Shown here: piece by piece, positions 26,040 to 39,317 of the stretch | How the letters are laid out: each line of letters starts with the position of its first letter | How positions within the stretch are numbered: the stretch's first letter is position 1 | From: Ctenosaura bakeri | Taxonomy: Eukaryota > Chordata > Lepidosauria > Squamata > Iguanidae | DNA: 64,000 bases | Direction of reading: 5' to 3' | Assembly: GCA_948474755.1 (NCBI GenBank) | Contig: CAOLHI010001044.1 | Span: 434,001 to 498,000 of the forward strand | The notes under the pieces: generated by a model | The model's database searches: none | What the model was told of the DNA's origin: nothing | The model's input: the letters and a program-made list of their open reading frames with translations, nothing else | Program-made: the position numbers and the translations under genes

Positions 26040-26137
26040 CACCTGCTGACCCCTCCCAAAGCTGCAAACCCCAGGATTCCATAGGATGTTGGAAGTGGAA
26101 TCATAGCGCTAGAACAGGCTAGTGTGGAAATGGGCCA
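26040..26137. repeat. Half copy of the 41300-type palindromic element
   Basis: GCTGCAAACCCCAGGATTCC at about 26061, then ATAGGATGTTGGAAGTGGAA and GTGTGGAAATGGGCC, are nearly identical to the right half of the palindrome at 41300-41477. The left arm is not recognisable, so this looks like a decayed or deleted copy. Confidence 0.7.
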
Positions 26138-26282
26138 AGACTAGGATTTTTCTTTTAAAGCAATACTTGATGGTAGCCTGTTAAATGAGTACTATGGTCT
26201 TTCAGCCTAGCTGAGTCTGAACAGCCTTGTCTTCAAGGCTGATTGGCAAGAGAAGTCCACTCTTCTCCTTCCAATCTCCCTT

Positions 26283-26495
26283 AAACATTAGGAAGACCAG
26301 AAGAACATAGAAGCTGATGGAATCTTCAGAGAGTGATGGAATCCCTGATTTAGGTCTTAAAACAGAGGTTGGATGATCCTTACTTATGTGTGCTTTAGTT
26401 TCTGCATGGCAGGGGGTTAGACTCAACAGATTTGTGCATGGCAGGGGGGTAGACTCATCAGTCTTTGAAGTCCCTTTTACTTCTATGATTCTATG
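26283..26495 (+). mobile_element. CR1-like LINE, truncated 3' end
   Basis: TTAAACATTAGGAAGACC, then TTGGATGATCC, GCATGGCAGGGGGTTAGACTC and the terminal CTATGATTCTATG are typical of reptile and bird CR1 3' untranslated ends. The GCATGGCAGGGGG-AGACTCA segment is duplicated in tandem. There is no reverse transcriptase sequence, so this is a severely 5'-truncated copy. Confidence 0.75.
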
Positions 26496-27634
26496 TGAAA
26501 TACTTGGTTATCTGATCAAGATGACCAACCAGATTTCCCATGGTGGCCAATCAGATACCTGTGGGAAGCTCACAAGCATGTCATAAGGGAAATAGTGTGT
26601 TGTTCCATAGTAACTGTTATCAGAGGCATTCTGACTCTGAGGCTAGAGGTAGGGGTATAACTAACATGACTAGCAGCAGGGCCAGATTCAGTCATGTTGA
26701 GATTCCAAGCTATGTCAAGTTTAAGAGGCCCTATTGTATTTCCAAAAATTGAAATTTAAAATTTTCAAAAGTTTAGTAGCTACCAATAAAATGAGTCTTA
26801 CTTAGCTTGTGTGTAAATCTGTCACTGATCAGTGGCCACTGATGGAATCTTATTCTCCATGAATCTGGGTAGCCCCCTTTTCAAAGCCAGCATAACTGGC
26901 CACAGCTACACCTCATGCTAGAATGCCAGCTCCCAGTATTACGAGAGAAAGAGAAAAGCACCACTGAGTTTCTCCCTACTCTATATAATGGTATGACTAT
27001 CTATGCAAGGACTCTTATCCTGTCCACCTAGAGAGAGATGTGAAGGCCCAGAAAAAATTAGAAAATATTCAGAAAAAAGTTTTTCCTCAAAGCTTTTTTT
27101 CCTGGAAAAATTGGGGGGGAAAGATTATGAAATATTTTGATGAATACAATGCTTAAGATAAGGTAATTCTTATTCCAAAATCACTTCTAAAACCTATGTA
27201 AGACAGAGAGATTTATAAAAGACTACATACAGTATCAAATTAGCTTAGTTCTGGTCTTGCTTTCTTTTTCTCAGTTCATTTATGGAAATGAGTGCGTAAT
27301 GTCTGCTTGTCTCTATGGAGAATTAGTAGAGGCAAAATAATTTTATGTTCTATTAATGTTGATATTTTGCTCTGTTTTATTGGGGCGGGGATTTGCCTGC
27401 TCCTCAAACTGACAAAATCAAAGAGGTTCCTTACCATTTTAAGTGTCTCTCACAGTTCAGGACCTTGTAGCTCCTTTTGTAACAAAAAAGGATTTTTCAA
27501 AAAGATTCATTTTGTATATATGTATATGTATATGCAAATGTCAGGTCCCTATAGTAACAAAATGGCATTCGGTTTTTAAAGAGTGGGTTTATACTATATT
27601 TTTCAAGTTTTCCCCAAATTTCTTTTAATGGAAA

Positions 27635-27636
<2 letters not shown>

Positions 27637-27669
<33 letters not shown>
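27637..27669. repeat. (GT)n microsatellite
   Basis: About 16 tandem GT units inside the intron. Confidence 0.95.
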
Positions 27670-27670
<1 letters not shown>

Positions 27671-30600
27671 TTCCCCTATGGTATCACAATTTGGGAAAAT
27701 TTTACATGTCTGTGTATAACCTTATTCCCTCCAAATGAAAAAGCCCAAAGATCACAGCCTTTGCTCATAGGTGAGATTGCTGAACCCCTCTCTGGTTGCC
27801 CTTTTATGCATCCATTTTACCTCTACTACATCCTCTTTGAGTTGCAATCAGAACTCCACACCCTATTCCACTTGTGGCCACACCACAGATTTGTGTAGTG
27901 TAATACTAGCAGTGTCCTTTTTTGGTCGCTTTCTGTACTAAATGGTTTCTGAATGCTCACTTTGCCTTCTCCTCTAGAGGATCCTTCTATGTAAACTATG
28001 AGACTAAATCTATTTATACTGCCTGACAGAGCACTCCTCAAACATCTGTTAAGGGCCTTGCCAGATGGGATCTCAAAGCAGCAGATACTCTGCCACTTCC
28101 TCCCACACAGATGAGGGAAAGTGATCCTGAAATTGTCCATGCTGAACTCAGACTAATGTACATAAAGTTGCAATTCAAATTTGATTCTCTGTGCTAACAA
28201 TGCAATTTTTTAAACGGATAAACCATTTGCCAAACAGTTCTCCAGGAAAATCCCCACATTTTAGAGGAAATCATGATAAAAGTTTTCCTGCTTTGAATAT
28301 AAAAGGTCATATGTTCAATCCCTGGCTATCTCTAGGTAGGGCTGCCATTTGCAGGAGTGGCTAGTGGATTCCATGTGAGTGGCATGGTGAACCTGAATTT
28401 TAAAGGAGCTAGCTATCCAAGGTTCTAAACCTGATTCCCGAAAAAAATTCAGAATCCTGGACAGCTCTTTTAACGTTTGGAATAAAATCCAGGATGGATT
28501 TACAGGAACACTGACAAGGATACCTCCAACTACCCTGGCTCAATAAGAGACTTGTCTGAAACCCTAGTGAGCCACTATTGGTCATTTTAGACTGTGTTTT
28601 ATCCACTACTGGATTATCAAACAGTGTTTGGCTTAGGAAATGTTACTTTCAAATTACAGCATGGATATTGTGTAGTAATTTCCCCTAAAAATTAAGCAAT
28701 TAAGGAGACTCTTTTCATTGGCCTGGCATTCAGCTGACCTGGCCTATACAACATGGCTATAGCTGGTCATAGCGTGGTAGCTGTTCAGATCTGTGATCTT
28801 CAAATGCTATGACCTTTTAAAAATATAACCAATGTGGGCCAAAAGGGATTTTATTCTTTTGTTTCCAGGAATGGCAAAGGAGACTGAAAGGTTTCCCAAA
28901 TAGCTGGGTTTTCCAAAAAGCTCTATCCCAGCTTCTAATACTGTCAGACGCTTTGCTATAACAAAGGAAAGGATGGAGCATTTGGTGGTCAATCAAATTC
29001 ATATGTACTTTGACAAAAGAGATTTTCTAGGCCTGTCTTTGTCCGACTTTAAGCCTAAGTTCATCACCAAAACAGCCTTAGTTGATTGGGTCCACCATAA
29101 CATGGATGGGACTGATCATGTGAGCCCTTAGGAAACTATTATCACTTGTCTGAGTTCAGGTGGTAAGGACTTGTGTAACATTTGGTGATGAGCCTTGAAA
29201 CATAACAGCCATGGGAGGTACTTACTAGAAAGTTGCTCCTGAGCATACAAGTTAATGTCAAAATTGTCTCTTAAGTGCAGAAAACTTGAAAACATTTGCT
29301 CGCAATCACTGGCAATGCATTGGTCAGTTTGACAGCCACTTAGACTTTCTAGATATGTGTGTTAAAATATCTTAATGTTTAAAAATGAATTTAATTAGCC
29401 TAGCTATCCTCTTTTTTCTTTATTTACTGTACTGCACTCTTCCTATAATAATATGTTAGGACCAGTAAATGGCAAAGCCAGGGTATATAGATGCTTGGAG
29501 TAACAACTGCGAACAAAAGCCCTGATATTATATAATGCAGCTGCCTAATAACACTAACTTCTATGCGTGCAGCTCACTTGCCTGCCTGAAATGAAGAAGT
29601 ATACCTTGGCTCCTACTATTTTCTTTGGGCAGCACCTCTGTCTTAAACTGGGGAAGTCAGTTTTGTTTCTTTCGAAACAAATTAGGTGTTTTCATCAGAT
29701 TCCTGGCCAACATGATCCAAAGTTGGAGTAAGCTTCAGTGCTTCTGGCTTAACAATACCAGCGTACTTTTTATGAATATATCAGAACCGTTCATCATATA
29801 TCAGCTTTCTTCAATAAATTATTATTGCCAGGGATTATATATCAGCAGTAAGAGTTCTTCCCAGCTGGAACTCTTTTTTTTAAAAGGTTTAATGCTAGAA
29901 TAGTGGGGAACCAAAGAGATTATTGTCCAGGGGTTAACAAACACTGGAAGGAGAGAGTGTTCCAGTACTGGAACTGGGATGCTGACTTAACTGAGGAGGA
30001 TTTTGAACTATTATTACCTCATTAGTGCCTTGTGAACTCTTTGCTGTACTATTAGGATTCATAAGGATAGAATACCAAGACAAAAAAGTTACAGATCCAA
30101 TGTATAAGTTGACAAATCAACCAACCATAACAGGGAAGATGAAATGCATGCAATACAGTAGCTGTAATATGGTGGTTTCTATCAGGGACAATTTGACATA
30201 TCTTTATGGGATCTCTCCAGAAGAACAAGCATATACAAATTTCATGATGAGTTTTAAATTTGTTTCAATTAGCTTGAACTCTCCAAAAAAAAATCTTTAT
30301 TTTAAAAGGAAGACCCTCTCACTGACTACAGACTGAAGATTCAACAGAAGATAAGCAACTAGTTGTCCAGAGAGTCACTTTAAAAAGCAAGGGGATAGAG
30401 GGCCAACCCCCTACCAGTATTTTAGAGTGGCTTTATGGTGAAGCCTTTTGCTAAAACTGTTGCTCTCTGTACTCACTGATGTCTTGAGTGTTTCTCTCTC
30501 TCTCTCTCTGTGGGGTGTGTGTGTACATGCACCATGTGCAGCCCCCCAAGGGCCCAGAGTAGAATGCGGAGCCTCAGATACTGGAATTTATAACTCGTCT

Positions 30601-30752
30601 TTTTCAGTATACTGCATCTCATCTCTTGCCATGAAAAGCATGCAAAAGAACCAACATTCAGCATAGGAAAATCTCTAAATGAGACTCTTGAGTAATGAAC
30701 ATTAATAAAACCCATTCTGTATGTACAGGCTTCTTAATTTTGAAAAACTTAC

Positions 30753-30936
30753 CTTCGCCCACTTTGATGTAAACATTTCTGGCTATTTTGAGTTCAGTGA
30801 AAGATGTTACTGCACCATATTCCTTTTGGGCCCACTGTAGCAGGTGCTTATTTCCTTGAGGGAGTGGCTTTTCCTCTATTTTTGCCGACAAAGAGAAATT
30901 TTCTTTCTCAAACAGCACTAAGGAACCTGCTGAAAC
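30753..30936 (-). CDS. TGFBR3: TGFBR3 exon, orphan domain
   Basis: This is a 184 nt exon: 61 codons plus one base, phase 0 in and phase 1 out. The acceptor is ...TTCTCCTCAG and the donor is the consensus GTAAGT. It encodes VSAGSLVLFEKENFSLSAK, then GNKHLLQWAQKEYGAV and TSFTELKIARNVYIKVGE. The last two blocks are almost identical to mammalian betaglycan; the ENFS sequon is also at the mammalian position. The exon stands alone between a 25.4 kb and a 6.8 kb intron. Confidence 0.97.
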
Positions 30937-33641
30937 CTGAGGAGAATGAAAATGCCCCTTTTAATTAATCCAATAAAGGCTATTCCTTCTTTTAAAAAGT
31001 CATTTAAAGCCATCACTTCATTATTAGTAGTTTTTACAGGCTGCCTAGGGACTTAAAATATGTGTCCCCAAATGTTAAACTCACAAACATTTCACTATGG
31101 AATGCATGCATAAATGACCAAACTCAGGCCACATACACTATATTATTTAAAAACTGCAATGCGAGTATTTCCTCTCACTACATTAAAAGATTCCACCTCA
31201 CAACAATTTCAAAAGATATTGTAGAACTGTTTATACTATTATAAGAAGTGAACAGAACCTCAAAAGTGTAGTCATAGCTCCCAGTCCAGATCTGTGTGTC
31301 CTTCCATGTGCTATGTCCTTTTTGCTTTGTTTCAGTTGGGGGGACCAGCTCCACATATGAACTTCCAAACATATGTTGAACAGTTTGTTCAGGTAAATTG
31401 TTGCTGCAGGACCTCCAGGGATAAGATCACCAAAGCATTTTGCAAATGAGCGCTTATACTCGCAACACACTTTGCAGGACACTGAGATGTAAAGCGAAAT
31501 CCAATTCCAGCTAGAGTTGCAATCAATGGAACTTAGAAAAATGTTGACTTATCAAGTTCCTATCAATGTAATTAATTCAATACATTTACCTTCACTGAGA
31601 CTAACAGTTGGAGTTAGATCAAAGTTTACAGAAGGGCCTTTGTTCTCCTCTGTAAAAGGACACAGAGCATGGGAATTTTCTATTGCATTTTCTGTTTCCC
31701 ATTCCCATAAAATTCACTCAGAAGTTTCTTTGACTGCATTGCACCAGTAATTATTGTGAGATTAATAAAGAGTTAATACAAGCATTTTTAACCACATTGA
31801 AAATATTCACAGAACAGTTTAGAGTTACGTGTGCCCTGATGTCAAATTCTCCTGAGTGCCAGCAGAATAAATCCAAATAACCCCATTGGAGTTATAAAAC
31901 TCCTCTGCCACCAAAAAAAAAAAAAAAAAATTCTCTGGTCTAAGAGGCAGAAGATCCAATAACTTCTTTCAATATCAGGGAGACAGAAATATTGACTGAT
32001 TATATATATACTATATGCAAGGCCAAATCTGTAGTGGTGTCTGTAACAGAGTAAGTTACTCACTATGAAGTCTACTCTGCAAGGAGACACTGACAGTACA
32101 AAACAGCATTTTAAACCTGTCATATATAATATAAAATCAGTGGAGAGAATGGCTTTGATGGCAGATAAATATCCTAGAGCATATGCTCTTTTGCTGACAA
32201 CACAGAAGATATAATCAGAGCTTCACAGCATTATATCTACCATGTCACCTCCTTCACATCTCTGTCAACTGGTGTCATTGAGGTGAGCCTTCCACATAAT
32301 TAATTTGTAGCTATCTGTGGATGGAACACACAGTTGGATCAATATAGGAAAATGTTCATAAAGCACTAGAAGCCAGTGGACATTGAAGCAACTCCCTGAC
32401 ACTTAGCAGTTCTGTTCATGAACCAGTGATTTAGGAAGCCTCTTGGCTCCTTAGTTATTTGACAGCTCGATGTGCTACGCTAATGGTCATGGGCTTCAAA
32501 GGAGGTCAGGCACAGGGCACATGCACTTATCTGTTTTAAAGGCTATACTGGGAGCCCATGTCCTGTGTTTTTCAGCAGTGCATGAGATATTCAATCAAGT
32601 TCGGCTCTCTCTTGGAGGAAGAAAATACAGGAAAATAGATAAGTTGTCTTTCATGTTGTCAAATCTCACAGTGTGAAGGATTCATTCTATCACAGGAAAC
32701 TGATTCCAGTGAGAAAAGAAGGACGGTTCTGTCTGAGCAGAAACACAGAAGCGACAAGGGGAGACTGAGCAATGTGCTTTTTTCACATGGCATATTTGCT
32801 AAAGCACTGTGACCAAGGACTTGCCACGGCAGTTGCTGAGTATCTCCCAGACAACTGAGTCAACAGCGCATTGCTCCAAACAACAGCATATTGCAAATGG
32901 ATTTGAAAACACTTGGCTGACTTCTTCTGGGAGAACACAGATGTAATCTTAAACAATAGTCACTTTTCAGAAAAGCATTGTTTACGCAAAACTGCAGTGC
33001 ACTTATTTTTTTTAAAAGAAGACCAGATAGTGTTGCATTAGACAAGTATCTGCTGCATTCCCACACATTACAAATCAATCGAGCAATTATTTAAATAATA
33101 AACCAGACATTAAAAAATGAAATGCTGTTATGAAACAGTTCGGTGTTCATATACATTGTCCAGGAACAAATATTTCATTCTGCTATTCTGTCTGGCTTTA
33201 CAGACACCAGGATAGGGAATATGTGGTTCTCCAGATGTTGTGGGACCCAGGGAGCCCAGGGTCCCACAAGACAAGGCAAGGGGGGCATTGAGCCCCGACC
33301 CAAAATGATCTGGCAAAAGTGGACCACCAGGACTCCTATGTCATTGAACCTCTTATAACAAATGATCAAGTGCTAAGAAATATTAAGACAGCTATTGCCA
33401 TTGAGTCCTGCCAGAAACAATCAAGGCTGCCTACAATTTATCCTAGGTGCAGGTACTAGGGAGTAAACTACACTGAACTCATGGATGGCACTTATGTGTA
33501 CACACTGAGCTTGTAAGGATCTTCATATCTGAGGATGTTTCAATGATAATTTGCTCTCCTTCTGCAAGTACCTTTAAGTAGGCAAAATAAGTAATAACCT
33601 TCTTGCCAATGTTGAGCTGTCTACCTTTAAAACAGGTCTGA

Positions 33642-33765
33642 GATCCCTAGTGGGACTGCAACTGCCATCAGCCCTAACTAGTGTAGCTCAGGAATGATGG
33701 GAGCGGCAGCTCAATAACAGCCCCAGAACATCTGTCAACCACAAGTTCTCCACCTCTGCTTAACA
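33642..33765. repeat. Degraded palindromic repeat
   Basis: GTGGGACTGCAACTGCCATC, then GGAATGATGGGAGCGGCAGC and CCAGAACATCTGTCAACC: the arms 'ggactgcaactgccat' and 'atgggagcggcagctc' mirror one another. It lies immediately before a SINE. Confidence 0.5.
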
Positions 33766-33776
33766 ATTACTTCATT

Positions 33777-33974
33777 ACTGTTGTTGTTGTGTGTCTTCAA
33801 GTCATTTCTGACTTATGGCAATCTTAAGGAGAACCTATGATGAGGTTTTCTGAGCCTGATAGTACATGATGCACCCGAGGTGATCCCAGTGGGTTTCCAC
33901 GGTCAAGCAGGGAATCAAGCTCTGGTTTTCAGGGTCATAGTCCAACATTCACACCACTATACCACGCTGGCTCT
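33777..33974 (-). mobile_element. tRNA-headed SINE (Sauria type), copy A
   Basis: On the minus strand it starts AGAGCCAGCGTGGTATAGTG (A-box-like), followed by a B-box region. It ends in the tail CATAAGTCAGAAATGACTTG then AAGACACACAACAACAACA. Squamate Sauria SINEs have a tRNA head and a tail derived from Bov-B LINEs. The tail here is shared with three other SINE copies in the window. Confidence 0.82.
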
Positions 33975-36017
33975 TACTTACTTCTTACTGGGTAAGAAAT
34001 TAGTAATTTCTGTTCAATTATTCATAACTATGAAGAAGATTACTTTTGTCAATATTTTCATGCTTATTTCTATTCAAATGGCCCAGATTTTGAAATGTTT
34101 AGAATCTTTAGGTACAATGGACCTTTGTATGATTTCCACACATACTGTTTTTTACAAGGATATGCATTTTCTACTGTAAGGAAGTTGTCTAAGCAAAAAA
34201 AAAAAAATGTCCAAGAACTCCTGTTTTTGGTTTTGGTTTTTTTGGTTTCTTTGGGGAGAGAAAGATTCCTCTTGCACAGAATGTCCCAATATGACCAACT
34301 TTGCTCACAGCCTGAGCCAATGAATATTATTTAAAAAAAAATATTGAGCACTCTTTAATTTTAGGGAGTCTCCACTGGCGTGACACGTAGCATATCTTGG
34401 GCCGAATCCAACCTTCATCCTAAGTTAGCTGTGTCTGACGAGACCCATTCGTTTCACTCAGCCTAGATAGGACTACAACTGGATTTAGCTCCTTGGCATG
34501 CGAAGAGACGTCCCCTGGACTGAAAGTTCATTTCACCCAGACATGTCACAAAACGCAAAAGAACCCATCTTCACTTTGCCAGAATAGTTCAGAAAGTTTA
34601 GACCAACATCTGCTTCAACTCTCGATGATCTCTTTTATTTGTTGCTAATCACATGACCATCATAAAACATTCATATTATAAAGAAGATGTTCCAGTCAGT
34701 GCAATGCTTCATACATCATTTTAACTAGAGACACTACAAATGTATATGCTGTTTTCTATAAAAGAAGGGCTCCAAATGTCATTGTCTTACATTTTATTAA
34801 GTCTTTTTCTGGCAGTTTATCACCTGGTAGTCTCAACACATCTTTCTTAATCCCAACAATAAGTAACATGAATGAAACTGAGATACCTCTGGAACTGAAG
34901 CCCTGATCAAAGAAATCATTTTTTGGACAACGGCCCTGGTTAGCCAAGGCTTCAACCCCATTGCCATCAGCTCTTTTGAGTAACTTTGTAGCCATATTTT
35001 GTGTACAGAGGAGCACAGAAATCAGATGTGCAAATCTATATTTGCACATCTCAATTGCAGGGCATATAATTGATTCACATGGCATAGGTGCTAGGTTGTA
35101 ACATGCCACAGAGAACTCTCAGATTTATGTAACATCCTTGAACTTCCAACAGCCTCCATAGAATCAGTAAAACACAATAACATCCAAAAACATTCAAAAT
35201 CCACTGATAGAATCAGTGTTTCACTTTGCAAAGTGAGTGAAAAAGATCAACTTAATATTATTTTATTTATTATTTTTATTTACCATTGCAGTGGACTCTA
35301 CCATTGGAGGAAGAGAAGGATTTTCCCACAATGACACATTAACAGATTCATTTTCTACCCTACCTCATCCCACCTCACATCTTTATTTCACTTATGTCAA
35401 GGGAAATATCTCAAGCAGGAGATTATGAATTGTGGATGTTTCTGTACCAAAGCTGAGCTGTGCATAGCTGTCAAGTTAGAATCAGAAGCACACCAGAGTC
35501 TCAGCCAGACAAAGTTAAGTTTAGGACCATTTTCCATCATTCTGGTGCATATCCAGTCCTCTTATAACCCTTCCAATTGAGAAGCACCATTGTCCAGTCT
35601 GGATGGCATGGCCAGTCATGTAACTGAGCATCCCTTACTGCTCTTAACTCCAGCTCCAGAAGATTCACCACAAAGAGCTGAGGGCTGCCAATTCTAATCC
35701 CAACAACTTATGAGAGACATAGGCAAGACCAAGTTCTTTTACACTAACAAATAAAACAAACAGGCTTAATGCATGTAGAGATCCACTGATCTGTTCACAA
35801 ATGCTAATACTGGTGACATAAGAACAGTTGGGTCCTATTCTGTGGAATTTATCAGAGCAAAGAAAGCTTTAACTACCACCACCCAACATTTGTCTTTATA
35901 ACGTAGTTTGATTAATAGCCATTCTGAGACTGATAAGAGAACATTATGGATTCCAAAGGGAGAGCATGTATATTTTTAAAAAATGACTTCCAGGGGCATA
36001 GTCACACTATAGACTTA

Positions 36018-36548
36018 GGCTCTTTCCACACGAGGCAGTTAAAACGGGCCAAGGTGTCCTGGCACGGAGGTTGTCCGTACTTTGGATCGGACTAGGTGCG
36101 GACTATTTAACCTAGTTCTGCACCTTAGTCCGATCCAACTTGCCCCCAAGTGGTCCTCCAGCATGCTAAGTAAAGACTGGGAAAAACAGGTCTTTATATT
36201 TTCTGGAACGCGCCATTGCGTTCCTACTTACCTGTGCAGATGCGCAGGCTTACACCAATGCAAGCCTGTGATCAGCAGAGGGCGGGCTGTGGGCATGGCC
36301 AGTGCCAGCGTTTGGTCCACTCCCACGAAGACACTGGAAGCTGCCATTTTGAGCTGGAAGCCACAGGAAGCCGCCATTTTGAGCCGGAGCAGTGCGGATC
36401 TACAGACCTCGCACTGCTCCGGTTCACCCTGCACTAATGGAGGAGCCCTGCGGAAGGGCTCAAGGGAAAGTCTGTGTTACTTTGGACCCAAGAAGAGCCG
36501 GTAAGTAACAGCACGGAGCGATTCACTCGCCTCGTGTGGAAAGGGCCT
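36018..36548. mobile_element. GC-rich DNA element with GGCC-TTTCCACACGAGGC ends
   Basis: The left end GGCTCTTTCCACACGAGGC at 36018 is matched by the inverted right end GCCTCGTGTGGAAAGGGCC, which finishes at 36548. TTA flanks both sides, so a 3 bp target duplication is likely. The 0.5 kb interior is CpG-rich and contains CCATTTTGAG repeated twice. The 140-codon frame inside has no domain. Terminal GGCC and a 3 bp TTA duplication suggest the PIF/Harbinger superfamily, by inference. The downstream flank (36549-36735) itself resembles another old palindromic repeat. Confidence 0.68.
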
Positions 36549-36855
36549 TATAGTGGTATGATTCCACTTTAAATGCCACAGTGCCCCCCTATGGAATCCT
36601 GGGACTGGCAGTTTAGTGAGGAGCATTTAGGATTCTCAGCCAGAGTGCTCCAGTGTCTTAACAAACTACAAACCCCTAAATTCCACACGATGTTGCCCTG
36701 ACAATTAATATAGAATAAAAGCACCATAATTATACAATGTGAATGGTTCCTGGTCATTTCCTGTTGTAATAAAAAGGCCTCTCCTCAGCCTAAAAACCCC
36801 ACTCTGCAAAAAGTGGCATTGGGGGGGGGGTGTAAAAAAGTTGTTGTTAAGAGTG

Positions 36856-37611
36856 CAGGCATATCCCAGTTAATAAAGCCTCTGACAAAGAAGCTCCTTT
36901 TTACAGTCTTTTTCTGCCTACCTAGCACCTCCTCTTTTCCTGCTTGTCCTCCTTCTAGATGGAAATCTTTTGTTTTGCCTTTTTTTAAACAACATGGGGA
37001 TTAAGAGAGGGTGGTGAAGAACTGAAGAAATCCAGACTTTCAGTTGCCAGGTAGCAGCAGCGTCTGCAGTAAACAGTGTAATAAAACTTGAACTGGGAAA
37101 GAATGGATACTTTCAACTGACTCTGCTCTAGCTGTGTGTATCTGCCCACAACAGGCAAAGTAACAGCAGCTTCCCCTAGGATCGCTTACTGAACATGTGT
37201 GAACAGCAAACCAGAAAGAAAGCAGGAATTAGCCTATCTCACCAGCTACTCCCAGCATGTTAAAAAAAGCATAGAGCTTAAGTCTGGCTACCAAAATAGA
37301 AAGAAATCATTAAAAAAGCAAAGACTGGTAAAAGAAAAAATAATCTCTGGATGCATTTTGGAAGAAGCTTTCAAATGATCTGTTGAAGGCTCAAAATGTT
37401 TTTGTCTGCTTAGGCGAGGCTCACCTGACCTGGTTGTTTTCTTTCTGATGCTCATACTGTTTGGATAAAAACACTGGTTACCTGCTCTTTTTTTTGTGGT
37501 ATAAGAACTTATCCCTATTCTTTTGATGCTATTTATGCTTCTGGTACCAAATTTTCTGTTAAAGATGTAACGTTCAGAAACACATCTACTTTGTTAACTG
37601 AGGTATATCTG
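36856..37611. mobile_element. Non-autonomous pogo/Tigger-like DNA transposon, copy 2
   Basis: It starts CAGGCATATCCCAGTTAATA and ends TTGTTAACTGAGGTATATCTG followed by TA. It has the same orientation and internal order as copy 1 at 14289-14989 but is 55 bp longer. The left TA has become TG. The ends are better conserved on the right in this copy and on the left in copy 1, so the two together define the terminal repeats. No transposase frame is seen. Confidence 0.72.
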
Positions 37612-38836
37612 TACAGTGAAGGGTGCAGCCCCCTGAAGTCTTCTTGGGGACCTGAACTCCCAACTGTTGTCTACCTTTCATGTAGAATGGGCAAGCTGCT
37701 ACTATGTAGTCTGTGTGAAAACCTTTAAACTCAAAATAAGCATTCCCCTGAATTAGATTAGATGCCACCATCTGGTGTGTGAGGGTGTTTTAAATTCTCC
37801 TGAGCAGCATAATCTTCACCATGTTAAAAATGGGTGAAAAACTATTTCCCAGAATTAGGAAGCTTTAGTAGTTATTGTGCCAACTAATTTGTCTCACCCA
37901 TGGTTCTCAGAATGGAGGATGCAGTGTAGTATTAGGTGTAATTCTGAAGTAACCTTTGCAAATAATAATAGGGGAATGGCAATGTGGTGCGGGATCTGAG
38001 CTTGCTTTCACCTTCAGCTATTCCTATAGTATCATGCTATCCTAAGAACCTGCCCTGACCATTTAAAGCCAGGACTGGCATCAAGAATTTCTGGCTTTCA
38101 GCCTGAAAACACAGCTGCCAAACACCACTGGTTGTCTGTGTGCTTCTCCCTTTTCACCTCCCTGATTTAAAGGTCCAAAATAACATTTAAAAAAATGACT
38201 AGAAGAGGTAGAGAAAAAGCCATGGCACAGACAGCTGTCAACTGCACTGCTTGCTCCTGTATCTAACTTCACAATGCGAATGAATTAATCCTAATTAAGA
38301 CTTAGGGAAATACTTAAAAAAAACAAAACAACCTTCCTTCCTATGTAATTTCGTACTCTGTAGTCCTATGGAGGAAGCAAGAGCAAGGGAGGACTCTGCA
38401 GTGCCTGCCAGGTCTCGAAGTTTTACTATGAGGGCTTAAGGCTACATTAAATGAGCCAAGCATGTTATTTTCTTTGGAGCATGTTCAAGAAACTCTTCCA
38501 AGGAGGGAAAGAAAAGGCAGCCGTCACTTTGTTGCACCACTTTTCTACAAACGTTAACTGCTTCCTCTGTAGAACTGATCTATTCAAGGAGAGTGAGGCT
38601 GTGCTGGAATGATCTGGGATGTGAAGGTACCTGTCAAGTGAGAAGGTAGCGTTCCAAGACCAACAGCCAGACTTGCCTGAAATAACAGAAATTTGCATAG
38701 GAGTTGGCTAAGATCCTGTGCATCTTTTAACAGGGCCAAGGAGGAGGAAGGGGTGAATGGACTAGTGGAAGATGACATATGCTCTAAGGTTTCACAGATA
38801 AAAACCAAGACACATGTGGTTGAGAAGCATTAGGGA

Positions 38837-39110
38837 GTGGTCAAGATGGCCAAAGCTATTAATGAGGATAAACACACAAAATAGGACAAGCTGCAGCAAT
38901 TTGCTTTTGCCTAAGTCTACTGGGAAAGGCAAGATCCTTCCTTCTCATCTTTCACATTTTAAACTTAGTTTGTAGCAATTAAAGTAAGCTGAGGACCTAG
39001 GGAAAAGTGGGAGGAGGAGAGTTAAACTGGGACATTTTAAAAGCAGCTAAAAAGGTGGAACAACAGAGGATTAATCAGGACTGTCAAATGGGGACAGTTG
39101 GAGAGTATGG
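38837..39110. repeat. Unidentified interspersed repeat family, copy 1 of 3
   Basis: GTCAAGATGGCCAAAGC, TATTAATGAGGA, AGCAATTTGCTTTTGCC, TAAAGTAAGCTGAGGAC, AAACTGGGACATTTTAAAA and GGACAGTTGGA occur in the same order at 47592-47897 and 49648-49988. There are no clear terminal repeats or promoter boxes. I think it could be an internal piece or 3' end of a larger retroelement, but I cannot name it. Confidence 0.7.
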
Positions 39111-39317
39111 GATGATGGTAAATGGGATGGTGGTAAGTGGGCAACATCCCATTACTTCCATGGAATATTTCTATTATATGTTTAAAAGAAACAAAACAGC
39201 CAGGAGAGTAAATTGGAATTATTACCCCAATTCAAATTTAGGTTTTCACTTCAGAGCATGCAGTTTAAGAGAGGGGAGAAACATGATGGATGTGCAAGAA
39301 GCCAATACACTACAACA

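Larger units (their letters stand above)
23933..30752 (-). other. TGFBR3 intron, 6.8 kb
   Basis: It runs from the donor GTAAGT at 30752 to TCTCTTTAG at 23933. It contains a degraded palindromic repeat (about 24036-24160), a local imperfect duplication near 24446-24540 (GTGCTGTCCAGCT repeated), a half palindrome at about 26040-26137, a CR1 3' end, and a GT microsatellite. A possible SINE remnant near 28290-28350 has a B-box-like GTTCAATCC. No coding sequence is seen. Confidence 0.72.

Noticed and set aside
36082..36504. 140-codon plus-strand frame
   Set aside because: It is contained in the GC-rich transposon with inverted ends at 36018-36548 and has no transposase motif.
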